From NCBI RefSeq assembly GCF_012911895.1, contig NZ_JAAXCV010000034.1, positions 62,001 through 126,000 of the forward strand: a stretch of 64,000 bases of DNA, read 5' to 3'. The notes under the pieces are model-generated. The model saw only the letters and a list, made by a program, of their open reading frames with translations. It searched no databases and was not told where the DNA came from. The position numbers and the translations under genes were made by a program. The stretch is from Bacillus sp. RO3. GTDB lineage: Bacteria > Bacillota > Bacilli > Bacillales > Bacillaceae_B. Shown piece after piece: positions 1-7,501 of the stretch. Within the stretch, counting starts at the first letter, position 1. The number at the start of each line of letters is the position of its first letter.

Positions 1-2
1 AT

Positions 3-1412
3 CCCCCTGAATCCATTGGATTAAAGGAAACTCTAAAGAAATTAAAGAAACATAGTAAAAAGCAACCATTTATCATTCGCTTATCCGGAAGCCCTGAAGA
101 AATATCCAGTATGATGGAACATTTAGACATTTATGCGGATGCTTATATTCTAGAGGGAAATGAGCAACATCCAACTATTCATAGCAATAAACCAATGTAT
201 CTCTCGAACCCTGACATGACAGACCTCCACACTCTGAACAATCAGGATACAGCAGGAATCGTCGTAGAAGAAGATGAGCTTGATGCTCTCATATCAAGAA
301 TCCGTTCCTATCGTGAGGCTTACCCGGATCTTTCGATTATTTCTTCAGGCGGCGTCCTTGAACCGTGTCATGCGCTGAAACTTTTAAATGCCGGGGCGGA
401 CCTTATTCTGCTTTCTGATGGATATGTCTTTTCTGGACCGGGATTAACCAAACGTATTAACGAAGCATTACTTGATGATTTGAAAGATCACCCCCCTCCA
501 CAAAAAGGGTGGTTTTCGTATTGGGTATTTGGCTTATTTATTTTTATAGGGGGGCTCTTGGCTCTCCTTTTCAGCTTAACGTCTGTGATTCTCCCCTATG
601 ACGAACAGTATTTGGGGATGCAGAGGGAAACTATTTCAGGATTTAATGGCTCTATAGTGAAATTCATGGCTCACGACAGGATGACGTTGGCAGGTACTAT
701 GATGTCAGGTGGGATTGTCTATATGCAGCTCGCTTATCACGGAGTAAGGAGACGTCTTCTTTGGGCTAAACAATCCATTGATATTGGAGCCTCAACCGGC
801 TTTTTGGGGATACTATTATTTATCGGATTTGGATACTTTGACTGGCTGCATCTTGTATTCTGGCTCGTATTGCTGCCTATTTATATTCATGGTTGGGTTC
901 ATACGAGAGAGACAAGAGGTACACCCTCTTCTGGAAATCGAAGAAATCACAGCAATTGGTTACAAGCGCTTTATGGCCAGCTTGCCTTTGTCGTACTTGG
1001 ATTTTCATTCGTTGTTGGGGGACTTACGATTTCTTACTATGGTGTGACGTCTGTTTTTGTTCCGACAGATCTACTTTACCTATGTATGACACCGGATATA
1101 CTGAATGAGTTCAATCAAAACCTCATTCCGGTTATTGCCCATGATCGAGCAGGATTCGGCAGTGCCTTATTCAGTGTAGGACTACTGGTGCTGACGCTCT
1201 CTCTTTGGGGGTTTCAACAAGGAAGCCGGTGGGTATGGTGGACCCTGTTAGTTGGTGGGCTCCCTGCCTTCATAGCCGGCATATATATCCATTTTGCCAT
1301 CGGCTACACTTCTTTTATCCACCTTCTGCCTGCCTATATCGCCCTTGTCTTATTTGTAATAGGGTTAAAAAAATCATATTCCTTTTTACATCAAGGAAAA
1401 GACATGATCTGA
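3..1412 (+). CDS. Dihydroorotate-dehydrogenase-like domain fused to a duplicated membrane unit (partial at left edge)
   Basis: The reading frame is open to the left edge, so the N-terminus is missing; the first internal ATG at 111 is not a credible start. The visible first 160 residues end like an FMN-binding TIM barrel, with a GGV turn followed by LLNAGADLILLSDG, the place where DHOD-type barrels bind the FMN phosphate. After a PPPQKGW linker the protein becomes hydrophobic, with six or more membrane segments. The membrane part is an internal duplication: TSV, P-D, YL-M, FN and AHDR recur in the same order from about 578 and about 1045. I do not know the substrate. A rho-independent terminator follows directly. 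The family is seen in Bacillaceae annotated loosely as dihydroorotate dehydrogenase; a role in pyrimidine synthesis is not supported by anything visible. Confidence 0.75.
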   Translation, partial: PPESIGLKETLKKLKKHSKKQPFIIRLSGSPEEISSMMEHLDIYADAYILEGNEQHPTIHSNKPMYLSNPDMTDLHTLNNQDTAGIVVEEDELDALISRIRSYREAYPDLSIISSGGVLEPCHALKLLNAGADLILLSDGYVFSGPGLTKRINEALLDDLKDHPPPQKGWFSYWVFGLFIFIGGLLALLFSLTSVILPYDEQYLGMQRETISGFNGSIVKFMAHDRMTLAGTMMSGGIVYMQLAYHGVRRRLLWAKQSIDIGASTGFLGILLFIGFGYFDWLHLVFWLVLLPIYIHGWVHTRETRGTPSSGNRRNHSNWLQALYGQLAFVVLGFSFVVGGLTISYYGVTSVFVPTDLLYLCMTPDILNEFNQNLIPVIAHDRAGFGSALFSVGLLVLTLSLWGFQQGSRWVWWTLLVGGLPAFIAGIYIHFAIGYTSFIHLLPAYIALVLFVIGLKKSYSFLHQGKDMI

Positions 1413-1418
1413 CCATTG

Positions 1419-1446
1419 CCATATCCAAGAAGGATATGGTTTTTTC
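1419..1446 (+). terminator. Rho-independent terminator
   Basis: CCATATCC and GGATATGG form an 8-bp stem with a short AAGAA loop and are followed by a T run. It ends transcription of the partial gene on its left. Confidence 0.8.
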
Positions 1447-1523
1447 CTATCACAAACGTTAAAATTTTGTAAACTTCCACTCACCTCTTTTATTTCGGTC
1501 TGTTCTCATGTTATAGTTCCTAT

Positions 1524-1557
1524 ATTCGAATTCGATATCGAATCCCGATATTGGGAT
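1524..1557. promoter_or_regulatory. Nested palindromes upstream of padR, probable autoregulatory operator
   Basis: Just upstream of the PadR gene lie ATTCGAAT (1524-1531), the perfect palindrome TTCGATATCGAA (1531-1542) and the inverted repeat ATCCC-6nt-GGGAT (1542-1557). PadR-family repressors commonly bind palindromes in their own promoters. That this is the PadR operator is inference. Confidence 0.5.
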
Positions 1558-1578
1558 CCAATATATGGAGGTGATTGA

Positions 1579-1890
1579 TTGGAAGATAAAGTATTACGAA
1601 AACTCTTTCTCGGGTTTATCCAAATCCATATTCTTCATCATGCGAAAGAAGCTCCCATTTACGGGACTTGGATGTTGGATGAATTAAGAGAACATGGGTA
1701 CAGCATAAGTTCAGGTACGCTGTATCCCATCCTTCACACGATGGAGACGGATGGACTCCTGACAAAAAAAGAAAAGAATGTAGAAGGTAAAATCCGTAAA
1801 TATTATTCGACTACGGAGAAAGGGAATGCAGTATTACAAGAAGCAAGACATAAAGCGTATGAGTTATTTAAGGAAATCAAAGATTCATAA
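1579..1890 (+). CDS. PadR family transcriptional regulator
   Basis: This 103-residue protein is a compact winged helix with the PadR signature GTLYPILHTMETDGLLTKKEK followed by a charged wing and KYYSTTEKG, then a short C-terminal helix. It belongs to the short (about 110 aa) PadR subfamily that dimerises through that helix. Translation starts at TTG 1579, chosen because GGAGGTG ends five bases upstream and no ATG fits. It is separated by 16 bp from the chromate transporter gene and is very likely its regulator. The nested palindromes upstream suggest autoregulation. The inducer cannot be read from sequence; chromate is only suggested by the neighbour. Confidence 0.9.
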   Translation: MEDKVLRKLFLGFIQIHILHHAKEAPIYGTWMLDELREHGYSISSGTLYPILHTMETDGLLTKKEKNVEGKIRKYYSTTEKGNAVLQEARHKAYELFKEIKDS

Positions 1891-1906
1891 AGAAGGTGAA
1901 ATAATC

Positions 1907-3091
1907 GTGAATACATCAGGAAAGTTAAAGTCACTCTTAGAAATACTGATCATATCAACGAGACTCGGTCTTACATCTTTTGGAGGACCCGTTGCCCATT
2001 TAGGCTATTTTCATGAAGAATATGTCCGGAGAAGAAAATGGCTGGATGAGAAAAGTTACGCCGATCTCGTAGCCCTATGCCAATTCCTCCCCGGACCAGC
2101 CAGCAGCCAGGTAGGCATGGGGATTGGGATCATGCGGGCAGGTGTGTTAGGAGGAATTATTTCATTCTTAGGCTTCACCCTTCCATCGGTCGTCGCTTTA
2201 ATCCTGTTTGCCATCATTCTTCAAGGTCTGGATGTGGCTGATGCAGGTTGGATTCATGGACTAAAGATTGTCGCCGTCGCTGTAGTGGCCCATGCAATCA
2301 TAGGAATGGCCCAGAAGCTGACACCTGATTTAAAGAGAAAAGCCATTGCACTATTAGCATTAGTGATCATTTTATTATGGCAAACGGCATTTTCACAGAT
2401 TGGTGTCATTGTCCTTTCCGGTTTCATCGGGTTCCTTCTGTTTAGACAACAGACTACAGACAGTGAAGCGAGAGTGAACTTCCCCATTTCGAGGAGGTTT
2501 GCAGCCTTCTGTTTAACCCTGTTTTTCGGTTTACTTTTTCTTCTTCCAGTCTTGAGGGATGTGACGTCCCTGGGATGGATCGCCTTATTTGATAGTTTTT
2601 ATCGTTCAGGATCGTTGGTTTTTGGGGGCGGACATGTTGTATTGCCTCTTCTTGAAAGGGAGTTTGTCCCAACCGGCCTCCTATCAGAAGAGGCGTTTTT
2701 AGCAGGATATGGTGCTGCCCAGGCAGTTCCAGGACCACTATTCACTTTTGCAGCTTACATTGGTGCAGTGATCAATGGATGGCAGGGCGGATTGCTTGCA
2801 ACGTTCGCTATTTTTCTCCCTGCTTTTCTCCTTATAGTAGGTACGCTGCCATTTTGGGATACCCTCCGTAGGAATCCCAAAATAAAAGGGGCCCTGATGG
2901 GTGTGAATGCTGCCGTGGTAGGAATCCTCATCGCAGCATTCTATCAACCGATATGGACCTCTTCCATCATTTCTTCACTGGACTTTGCCTTTGCAGCCGT
3001 TCTGTTCAGCATGCTGGTCTTCTGGAAAATACCGCCATGGATAGTCGTGTTAACGGGAGCAGTCGGCGGACTGTTGATGAGTTACATTTAA
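1907..3091 (+). CDS. chrA: Chromate transporter, two-domain ChrA family
   Basis: The 394-residue protein is a full-length, tandemly duplicated CHR membrane transporter. The N-terminal copy carries TSFGGPVAHLGYFHEEYV and QFLPGPASSQVG; the C-terminal copy repeats the pattern as VFGGGHVVLPLLEREFV and AAQAVPGPLFTFAAYIGA. ChrA proteins extrude chromate or exchange it with sulfate at the cytoplasmic membrane. The frame extends upstream into padR, but GTG 1907 is the likely start because AAGGTG sits eight bases before it and homology begins right there. It forms an operon with the PadR gene and ends before a bidirectional terminator. Sequence does not show whether the natural substrate is chromate or another oxyanion. 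Confidence 0.9.
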   Translation: MNTSGKLKSLLEILIISTRLGLTSFGGPVAHLGYFHEEYVRRRKWLDEKSYADLVALCQFLPGPASSQVGMGIGIMRAGVLGGIISFLGFTLPSVVALILFAIILQGLDVADAGWIHGLKIVAVAVVAHAIIGMAQKLTPDLKRKAIALLALVIILLWQTAFSQIGVIVLSGFIGFLLFRQQTTDSEARVNFPISRRFAAFCLTLFFGLLFLLPVLRDVTSLGWIALFDSFYRSGSLVFGGGHVVLPLLEREFVPTGLLSEEAFLAGYGAAQAVPGPLFTFAAYIGAVINGWQGGLLATFAIFLPAFLLIVGTLPFWDTLRRNPKIKGALMGVNAAVVGILIAAFYQPIWTSSIISSLDFAFAAVLFSMLVFWKIPPWIVVLTGAVGGLLMSYI

Positions 3092-3207
3092 GCAGGACGG
3101 ATAAAGACAGGGAGTGTTCTCTAGCTTTTTAGGGCCATGTTCATATCATGAGAATAGGATTCTTAATTGGCAGGAACATATATAGTATGAAAGATTGATA
3201 TTAAAGG

Positions 3208-3245
3208 AATGACCCAGGTAAATGAATACCCGGGTCATTTTTTAT
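3208..3245. terminator. Bidirectional terminator between chrA and pssA
   Basis: AATGACCC (3208-3215) pairs with GGGTCATT (3232-3239) and is followed by a T run on the plus strand and a weaker one on the minus strand. It separates the convergent chrA and pssA. Confidence 0.75.
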
Positions 3246-3916
3246 CTTTTGATGAATCTGTAAGCGAGATACGCTATGTAAAGGGGTGTTGCAATATAAA
3301 TTAAATAAGGAAATTCCTCGTAAGTCCCTTTATAAATGACGAAAAGGAGTGCACCAATGAAGAGTGTCACGATCGTGCCATATTTCGGCAGTGGTACTTC
3401 CTTAAGACTAGGGATTCGTATCCTGCTCACCATGAGGAAGCACATGGCGGTGAAAATGACCGTTGTCACAATGTTCGGGATGAAATTTCCGAAGAGCGTG
3501 AGAATCGCAAGAATACCTCCTGCTGCCGTGATCGGAACCCCCACAAAATAGTGAAGGGACGATTTGGGAGGGCTTGTATTGAACCTCGCCAGGCGATAAG
3601 CACCAAATAAAGGAAATAAACCAGCTACAATAAATCCTAATAATCCAAATTGAAAGAAATATGTATAATACACAAGAAATGATGGAGCAATACCAAACGT
3701 GACAATATCCGCTAAAGAGTCCAGTTCTTTACCCAGTACACTATCCGCCTTAAGCATCCTCGCCAGTCTTCCATCCATGCTGTCCAGCATCATACCAATG
3801 ATAATTAGTATGGCTGCATTTTTAAATTGTCCGTTTGCGGCAAATCCGATCGATAAGAAACCGCAGTACAGATTCCCCAATGTGACCATATTGGGTATTT
3901 TTTTGGTTAGTTTCAT
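3242..3916 (-). CDS. pssA: CDP-diacylglycerol--serine O-phosphatidyltransferase
   Basis: The 224-residue membrane protein carries the complete CDP-alcohol phosphotransferase motif D-G-x2-A-R-x8-G-x3-D-x3-D, visible as DGRLAR followed by GKELDSLAD. It transfers phosphatidyl from CDP-diacylglycerol to serine, the committed step to phosphatidylethanolamine. Six to eight hydrophobic segments follow the N-terminal NMVTLGNLYCG, typical of Gram-positive PssA. The start is supported by a GAGG element a few bases upstream. No psd decarboxylase gene is adjacent. It stands alone, convergent with chrA. Other CDP-alcohol transferases (PgsA, Cls-type) are less likely given the N-terminal PNMVTLGNL signature. 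Confidence 0.93.
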   Translation of the reverse strand: MKLTKKIPNMVTLGNLYCGFLSIGFAANGQFKNAAILIIIGMMLDSMDGRLARMLKADSVLGKELDSLADIVTFGIAPSFLVYYTYFFQFGLLGFIVAGLFPLFGAYRLARFNTSPPKSSLHYFVGVPITAAGGILAILTLFGNFIPNIVTTVIFTAMCFLMVSRIRIPSLKEVPLPKYGTIVTLFIGALLFVIYKGTYEEFPYLIYIATPLYIAYLAYRFIKR

Positions 3917-4385
3917 CTTTAATCCTCACTCTGTCAAAAAGTATATTAAGTCTAGAATAACATGTTCCTTTCATACATAAAGGAATGTCTTGAAAAAAAT
4001 TCATGAAGTGACATGAATTTTTATTATAAGCCTTTACAAATACTTTGTTGATAATTTATTGCAAAAGAGTTCAGTGTATTCCCCTTTATATTATCACAAT
4101 TAGAATACAGGTGGCTGTCCATACTAGTAAAGGAGTATGTTGGTAAAGGAAAATCGGTGATTATTGATATGGTCAGTCAAAAAGCGTCACGAAAATCATC
4201 GCTTTTATTTCGAGTGATTGGCCTCTGCATTGTAAAACCTTCATAAATAAAGTTGAAACTCTTTATAGGTCTTATTCGTATATTTTTGTATAAAGCTATA
4301 TTAAATTTCCACGCTGTATACTAATCCACTTCGGGTTTTGTTATCATTTAACTATGAAGTGACGAAGACGATTTGAAGGAAAGGG
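3917..4385. other. Intergenic region, divergent promoters only
   Basis: This 470-bp stretch lies between divergent pssA and the small coiled-coil gene. It is A/T-rich. A 29-codon GTG frame at 4157-4246 has an AAAGGA ahead of it but nothing recognisable, so it is not called. I see no RNA fold or repeat. Confidence 0.4.
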
Positions 4386-4619
4386 ATGATTGTAATGACT
4401 GGCACCATTGCTGTTATCATGATTTTTTCGATACCCATACTCGGTATCATAACGGACCACTTCCAAAAACAATCCAAGATGAAGCAAAAGATGATAGAAG
4501 ACCAACTTGAGCTGGAAAGACTGAAACACGATAACTTTGTGATTGAGACTCAGAAATTAAGACTTGAATTAGAACAGATGAACGTGAAAGACTCCAAAGA
4601 AAAATCAAAAATACTTTAA
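4386..4619 (+). CDS. Small membrane-anchored coiled-coil protein, function unknown
   Basis: The 77-residue protein has one N-terminal hydrophobic segment (about residues 5-24) followed by a highly charged heptad-rich helix (QKQSKMKQKMIEDQLELERLK onward) that should form a cytoplasmic coiled coil. The architecture resembles PspB-like or YtxH-like small stress proteins, but I do not recognise a family. GAAGGA five bases upstream supports ATG 4386; ATG 4395 is an alternative. A terminator-like hairpin follows the stop, so it is a single-gene unit. Confidence 0.7.
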   Translation: MIVMTGTIAVIMIFSIPILGIITDHFQKQSKMKQKMIEDQLELERLKHDNFVIETQKLRLELEQMNVKDSKEKSKIL

Positions 4620-4623
4620 CCAT

Positions 4624-4652
4624 GGCGCTGGGATATCCCTGGCGTTTTTGTT
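4624..4652 (+). terminator. Terminator-like hairpin
   Basis: GGGATATCCC extended by CGC/GCG pairs with a small bulge and followed by TTTTTG lies right after the small coiled-coil gene. Confidence 0.6.
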
Positions 4653-4757
4653 TGGATAAAGTAGAAACTCTAATACGCCTCTCAAGGAATTCACTTTTCA
4701 GCATCCTAAAAACTACTTAAAAAACGACAGTCTCTACATCCCTTTTCGTCTTGGCCC

Positions 4758-5177
4758 TCATTCCAAATATTCATCAGCAAGCTTTGAGTTTAGATATCTT
4801 GCCATGCCCGTCTTCACTTTTTTCAATCCATGTTTTTTATAGAATTCTTCATTGCCGGTGGTGGAGATTAATAGAACACATGAGATCTCCTGCAGCTTTT
4901 TTAATAAATCATCCATGATGAGACTTGCGATCCCATTTCCTTGGTATTCACGATGGACCACTACATCATAAATAGTTGCATTGAACACACCATCGGTTAG
5001 TGCTCTTCCCACCCCCACTACCTTGCCACAACATATAGCCAACGAAAGAATGTCACTTCTTATGAACACCTTTTCAATTGCCTCATCACTATGTTTCATC
5101 CAACCTACTGAATGATAAATTTCCTTGATCTCCCCCACCTGGTCTGGATCAAATCTGTTCTGAATCATGATTTTCAT
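4758..5177 (-). CDS. GNAT family N-acetyltransferase
   Basis: The 139-residue protein has the GNAT acetyl-CoA loop VVHREYQGNGIASLIMDDLL, the V-x-x-x-x-Q-G-x-G-x-A signature, preceded by the beta strand containing GVFNATIYDVVV. It transfers acetyl from acetyl-CoA to an amine that sequence cannot identify. The C-terminal NEEFYKKHGLKK matches the usual FYxxxGF region. The start is placed at 5177 because GGGGAGG lies nine bases upstream; a start seven codons earlier lacks a site. It is monocistronic. Confidence 0.85.
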   Translation of the reverse strand: MKIMIQNRFDPDQVGEIKEIYHSVGWMKHSDEAIEKVFIRSDILSLAICCGKVVGVGRALTDGVFNATIYDVVVHREYQGNGIASLIMDDLLKKLQEISCVLLISTTGNEEFYKKHGLKKVKTGMARYLNSKLADEYLE

Positions 5178-5250
5178 TAAGCCGGTCCTCCCCCTCAACG
5201 AGCTTTTCCACCTGAAATGTCTTATGCTAAATGATTAGGCGTCATCGTAT

Positions 5251-5290
5251 AAAAAAGAACTAAGAAGGTGCTGAACACCTTTTTAGTTCT
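5251..5290 (-). terminator. Terminator of the ThrRS gene
   Basis: On the minus strand AGAACTAA pairs with TTAGTTCT around an inner AAGGTG/CACCTT stem and is followed by TTTTTT. It lies about 135 bases after the ThrRS stop. Confidence 0.8.
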
Positions 5291-5425
5291 ATTTCAGAAG
5301 AAATCGTTGAGCTTGGTTGATGATTATTCAGTAAAACGTATCATTCCACTGCATGAAACTCAGAATTTTCTATACAATATTGTATAAAAAATACAGGTAA
5401 GGGTCAATGGAATTTTCCCTTCTGT

Positions 5426-6631
5426 CTATTCTTTTAACTCTTTTTTGAAAGTTGACACAACTTCATTCATTTTCATCATACCAACGTTCCCTTCTTTCCT
5501 TTTACGGAGTGAAACAGATGAACTTTCCATTTCCTTATCCCCTATCACCATCATATAGGGAACTTTTTGAAGTTCTGCTTCCCTTATCTTTAACCCTACC
5601 TTTTCTTCACGATCATCGAGTTCCACCCTAAATCCTTCTTTCTCCAATTGTGACTTAACGTCCTGAGCATATAAATGATGTGCATTGGCTATCGGAAGAA
5701 TTTTAACCTGATAAGGAGCTAACCAAAGGGGGAAATCCCCTCCGAAATGTTCGATGATAATGGCGAGAAACCGTTCGAGTGATCCGTATATGGCCCGGTG
5801 GATCATAATGGGCCTTAACACCTGGTTTCCTTCCCCGATATATTCACATTCAAAGTTATCCGGCATTTGGAAATCGAGTTGGACTGTACCGCACTGCCAG
5901 CTCCGTCCCAGGCAATCCATAATATGAAAGTCTATCTTAGGTCCATAAAAGGCACCATCCCCTTCGTTTACTTGATAATTCACTCCTCTTTCTTTCAATA
6001 CTGCCTCCAGGTCACTTTCAGCCTTATCCCATAGCTCAAGGGACCCCATAAAATCTTCTGGTCGAGTCGACAGTTCTACCATATAGTCAAATCCAAATCG
6101 GTTATAAAAGACATCGATAAGATCCAATACTTTATGAAGCTCTGATCGAATTTGATCTTCCCTTACGAATAGATGGGCGTCATCCTGAGTGAACGACCGA
6201 ACTCTCAATAACCCACTTAAAGAACCGGAGAGCTCGTGTCTATGAACCAACCCAAGTTCGCCGTATCTGAGAGGAAGCTCCCGGTAGCTGCGCCTTTTGC
6301 TTTTATAAATCAGGACTGCACCAGGACAACTCATCGGTTTGATGGCATAGTTCTGATCATCTACCTCTGAGAAATACATATTCTCATGGTAATGATCCCA
6401 GTGCCCCGATTTCTCCCACAATTCCTGCTTCATCATGATGGGTGTCCTGATCTCCTGGTAGCCTGCTTTTCTATGCTCCTTTTTCCAAAAGTCCTCCAGT
6501 TCATTTCGCAAGAGCATCCCTTTCGGTAAATAAAAAGGCATTCCAGGCGCTTCCTCCATAGAAATGAATAATTCAAGCTCCTGGCCGATCTTCCTGTGAT
6601 TTCTCTTTTCTACTTCAGATTGAATTGACAT
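5426..6631 (-). CDS. thrZ: Threonyl-tRNA synthetase lacking TGS and editing domains (thrZ-like locus)
   Basis: The 401-residue protein corresponds only to the class II catalytic core and anticodon-binding domain of ThrRS, whereas Bacillus ThrS and ThrZ are about 640 residues. It begins at NHRKIGQELELF, where the catalytic domain normally starts, so the N-terminal TGS and Ser-tRNA editing domains are absent. Active-site features are intact: MSCPG with the zinc cysteine, RSFTQDDAH with the zinc histidine, NEGDGAFYGPKID, WQCGTVQLDFQMP, and HRAIYGSLERF (motif 3). AGGAGG lies seven bases before ATG, and the T-box terminator ends about 30 bases before it, so no upstream domain can be encoded. Three tandem threonine T-box leaders precede it, as known for B. 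subtilis thrZ. It should charge tRNA-Thr without proofreading serine in cis. It is probably a starvation-induced or inhibitor-tolerant second ThrRS. Confidence 0.9.
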   Translation of the reverse strand: MSIQSEVEKRNHRKIGQELELFISMEEAPGMPFYLPKGMLLRNELEDFWKKEHRKAGYQEIRTPIMMKQELWEKSGHWDHYHENMYFSEVDDQNYAIKPMSCPGAVLIYKSKRRSYRELPLRYGELGLVHRHELSGSLSGLLRVRSFTQDDAHLFVREDQIRSELHKVLDLIDVFYNRFGFDYMVELSTRPEDFMGSLELWDKAESDLEAVLKERGVNYQVNEGDGAFYGPKIDFHIMDCLGRSWQCGTVQLDFQMPDNFECEYIGEGNQVLRPIMIHRAIYGSLERFLAIIIEHFGGDFPLWLAPYQVKILPIANAHHLYAQDVKSQLEKEGFRVELDDREEKVGLKIREAELQKVPYMMVIGDKEMESSSVSLRKRKEGNVGMMKMNEVVSTFKKELKE

Positions 6632-6661
6632 ATTGTTTCCTCCTACTGCTCATTTTTTATA

Positions 6662-6925
6662 TAAAAAAACCACACTCATCCCTGGATAAGGGACGAATGC
6701 GGTCGTGGTACCACCCTTTTTTCGAAAAAGCTGCATAAAACAGCTCTTCGCTCAAGTAACATAACGGTTTTCCCGATTATGGATACTGATCATACTGATC
6801 GTTCCCCATAATAGCTCTGAGGTGGTAAATCATCTTTTTTTCTTCAGGGCTTTCAGCCAATGACCCTGTTCTCTGATAAGAAAACGGTAGAAGATTCATA
6901 TCCTCTTCATCGCACATCGTATTCA
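6662..6925 (-). promoter_or_regulatory. T-box riboswitch 3 (gene-proximal), threonine specifier ACC
   Basis: The T-box core AGGGTGGTACCACG lies near 6702-6715 on the minus strand, followed by a terminator (6663-6702) with a T run. The specifier loop lies between GAGG/CCTC and ATC/GAT helices, with ACC at 6826-6824 followed by A. The antiterminator bulge reads TGGT, unlike the TGGA of the two distal copies. Compared with those copies it also has a duplicated TGATCAGTA stretch and a longer stem before the T-box. Confidence 0.93.
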
Positions 6926-6932
6926 ATTCAAT

Positions 6933-7180
6933 AAAAAAACCGCACTCATCCCTTACAAGGGACGAGTGCGGTCGTGGTTCCACCCTAATTCCGAAGTGTC
7001 AAATAAACGCTTCGCTCAAGCAAGATATCGGTTTTCCCGATTATGGATACTGTTCGTTCCCCATAATAGCTCCGAGGTGGTAAATCATTCATTTTTCTTC
7101 AGGGCTTCCAGCCAATGACCCTGTTCTCTGATAAGAAAACGGTAGAAGATTCATATCCTCTTCATCGCATATTGTATTCA
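6933..7180 (-). promoter_or_regulatory. T-box riboswitch 2 (middle), threonine specifier ACC
   Basis: This second leader has the core AGGGTGGAACCACG and a terminator CCGCACTCGTCCC/GGGATGAGTGCGG with a T run at 6933-6971. The specifier ACC lies at 7081-7079. It is nearly identical to the distal copy over its 3' two thirds, pointing to a recent duplication. Confidence 0.93.
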
Positions 7181-7189
7181 ATTCAATAA

Positions 7190-7430
7190 AAAAAACCGCA
7201 CTCATCCCTTACAAGGGACGAGTGCGGTCGTGGTTCCACCCTAATTCCGAAGTGTCAATTAAACGCTTCGCTCAAGCAAGATAACGGTTTTCCCGATTAT
7301 GGATACTGTTCGTTCCCCATAATAGCTCCGAGGTGGTAAATCATTCATTTTTCTTCAGGGCTTCCAGCCAATGACCCTGCTCTCTGATAATTAAGAAAAA
7401 GGGAATGATTCATGTCCTCTTCTCTGCTTT
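7190..7430 (-). promoter_or_regulatory. T-box riboswitch 1 (distal, transcribed first), threonine specifier ACC
   Basis: The specifier loop is bounded by GAGG/CCTC and by AATCATT/AATGATT helices, with ACC at 7337-7335. The core is AGGGTGGAACCACG and the terminator lies at 7190-7227. It sits directly behind the promoter, so a transcript must pass three attenuators to reach the synthetase gene. Confidence 0.93.
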
Positions 7431-7469
7431 CTCATAGTATATGCCATTCGTAATAAATTTGTTAAAGAA

Positions 7470-7498
7470 ATTATATGGTAGTAATTTCTAACTGTCAA
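7470..7498 (-). promoter_or_regulatory. Strong sigma-A promoter of the triple T-box ThrRS unit
   Basis: On the minus strand a perfect TTGACA (7498-7493) and a perfect TATAAT (7475-7470) are separated by exactly 17 bases. The -35 box begins four bases after the uppP stop codon. Confidence 0.92.
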
Positions 7499-7501
7499 GA
7501 G

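Noticed and set aside
4157..4246. 29-codon GTG frame in the pssA upstream region
   Set aside because: An AAAGGA is present, but length, context and composition give no further support.
6777..6983. Minus-strand frame across the T-box leaders
   Set aside because: It crosses a T-box terminator and stem I; the sequence is explained by the RNA elements.
6662..7430. Tandem repeats that might suggest a CRISPR or satellite array
   Set aside because: The repeat units are about 250 bases with T-box cores and terminators, not short repeats with unique spacers.
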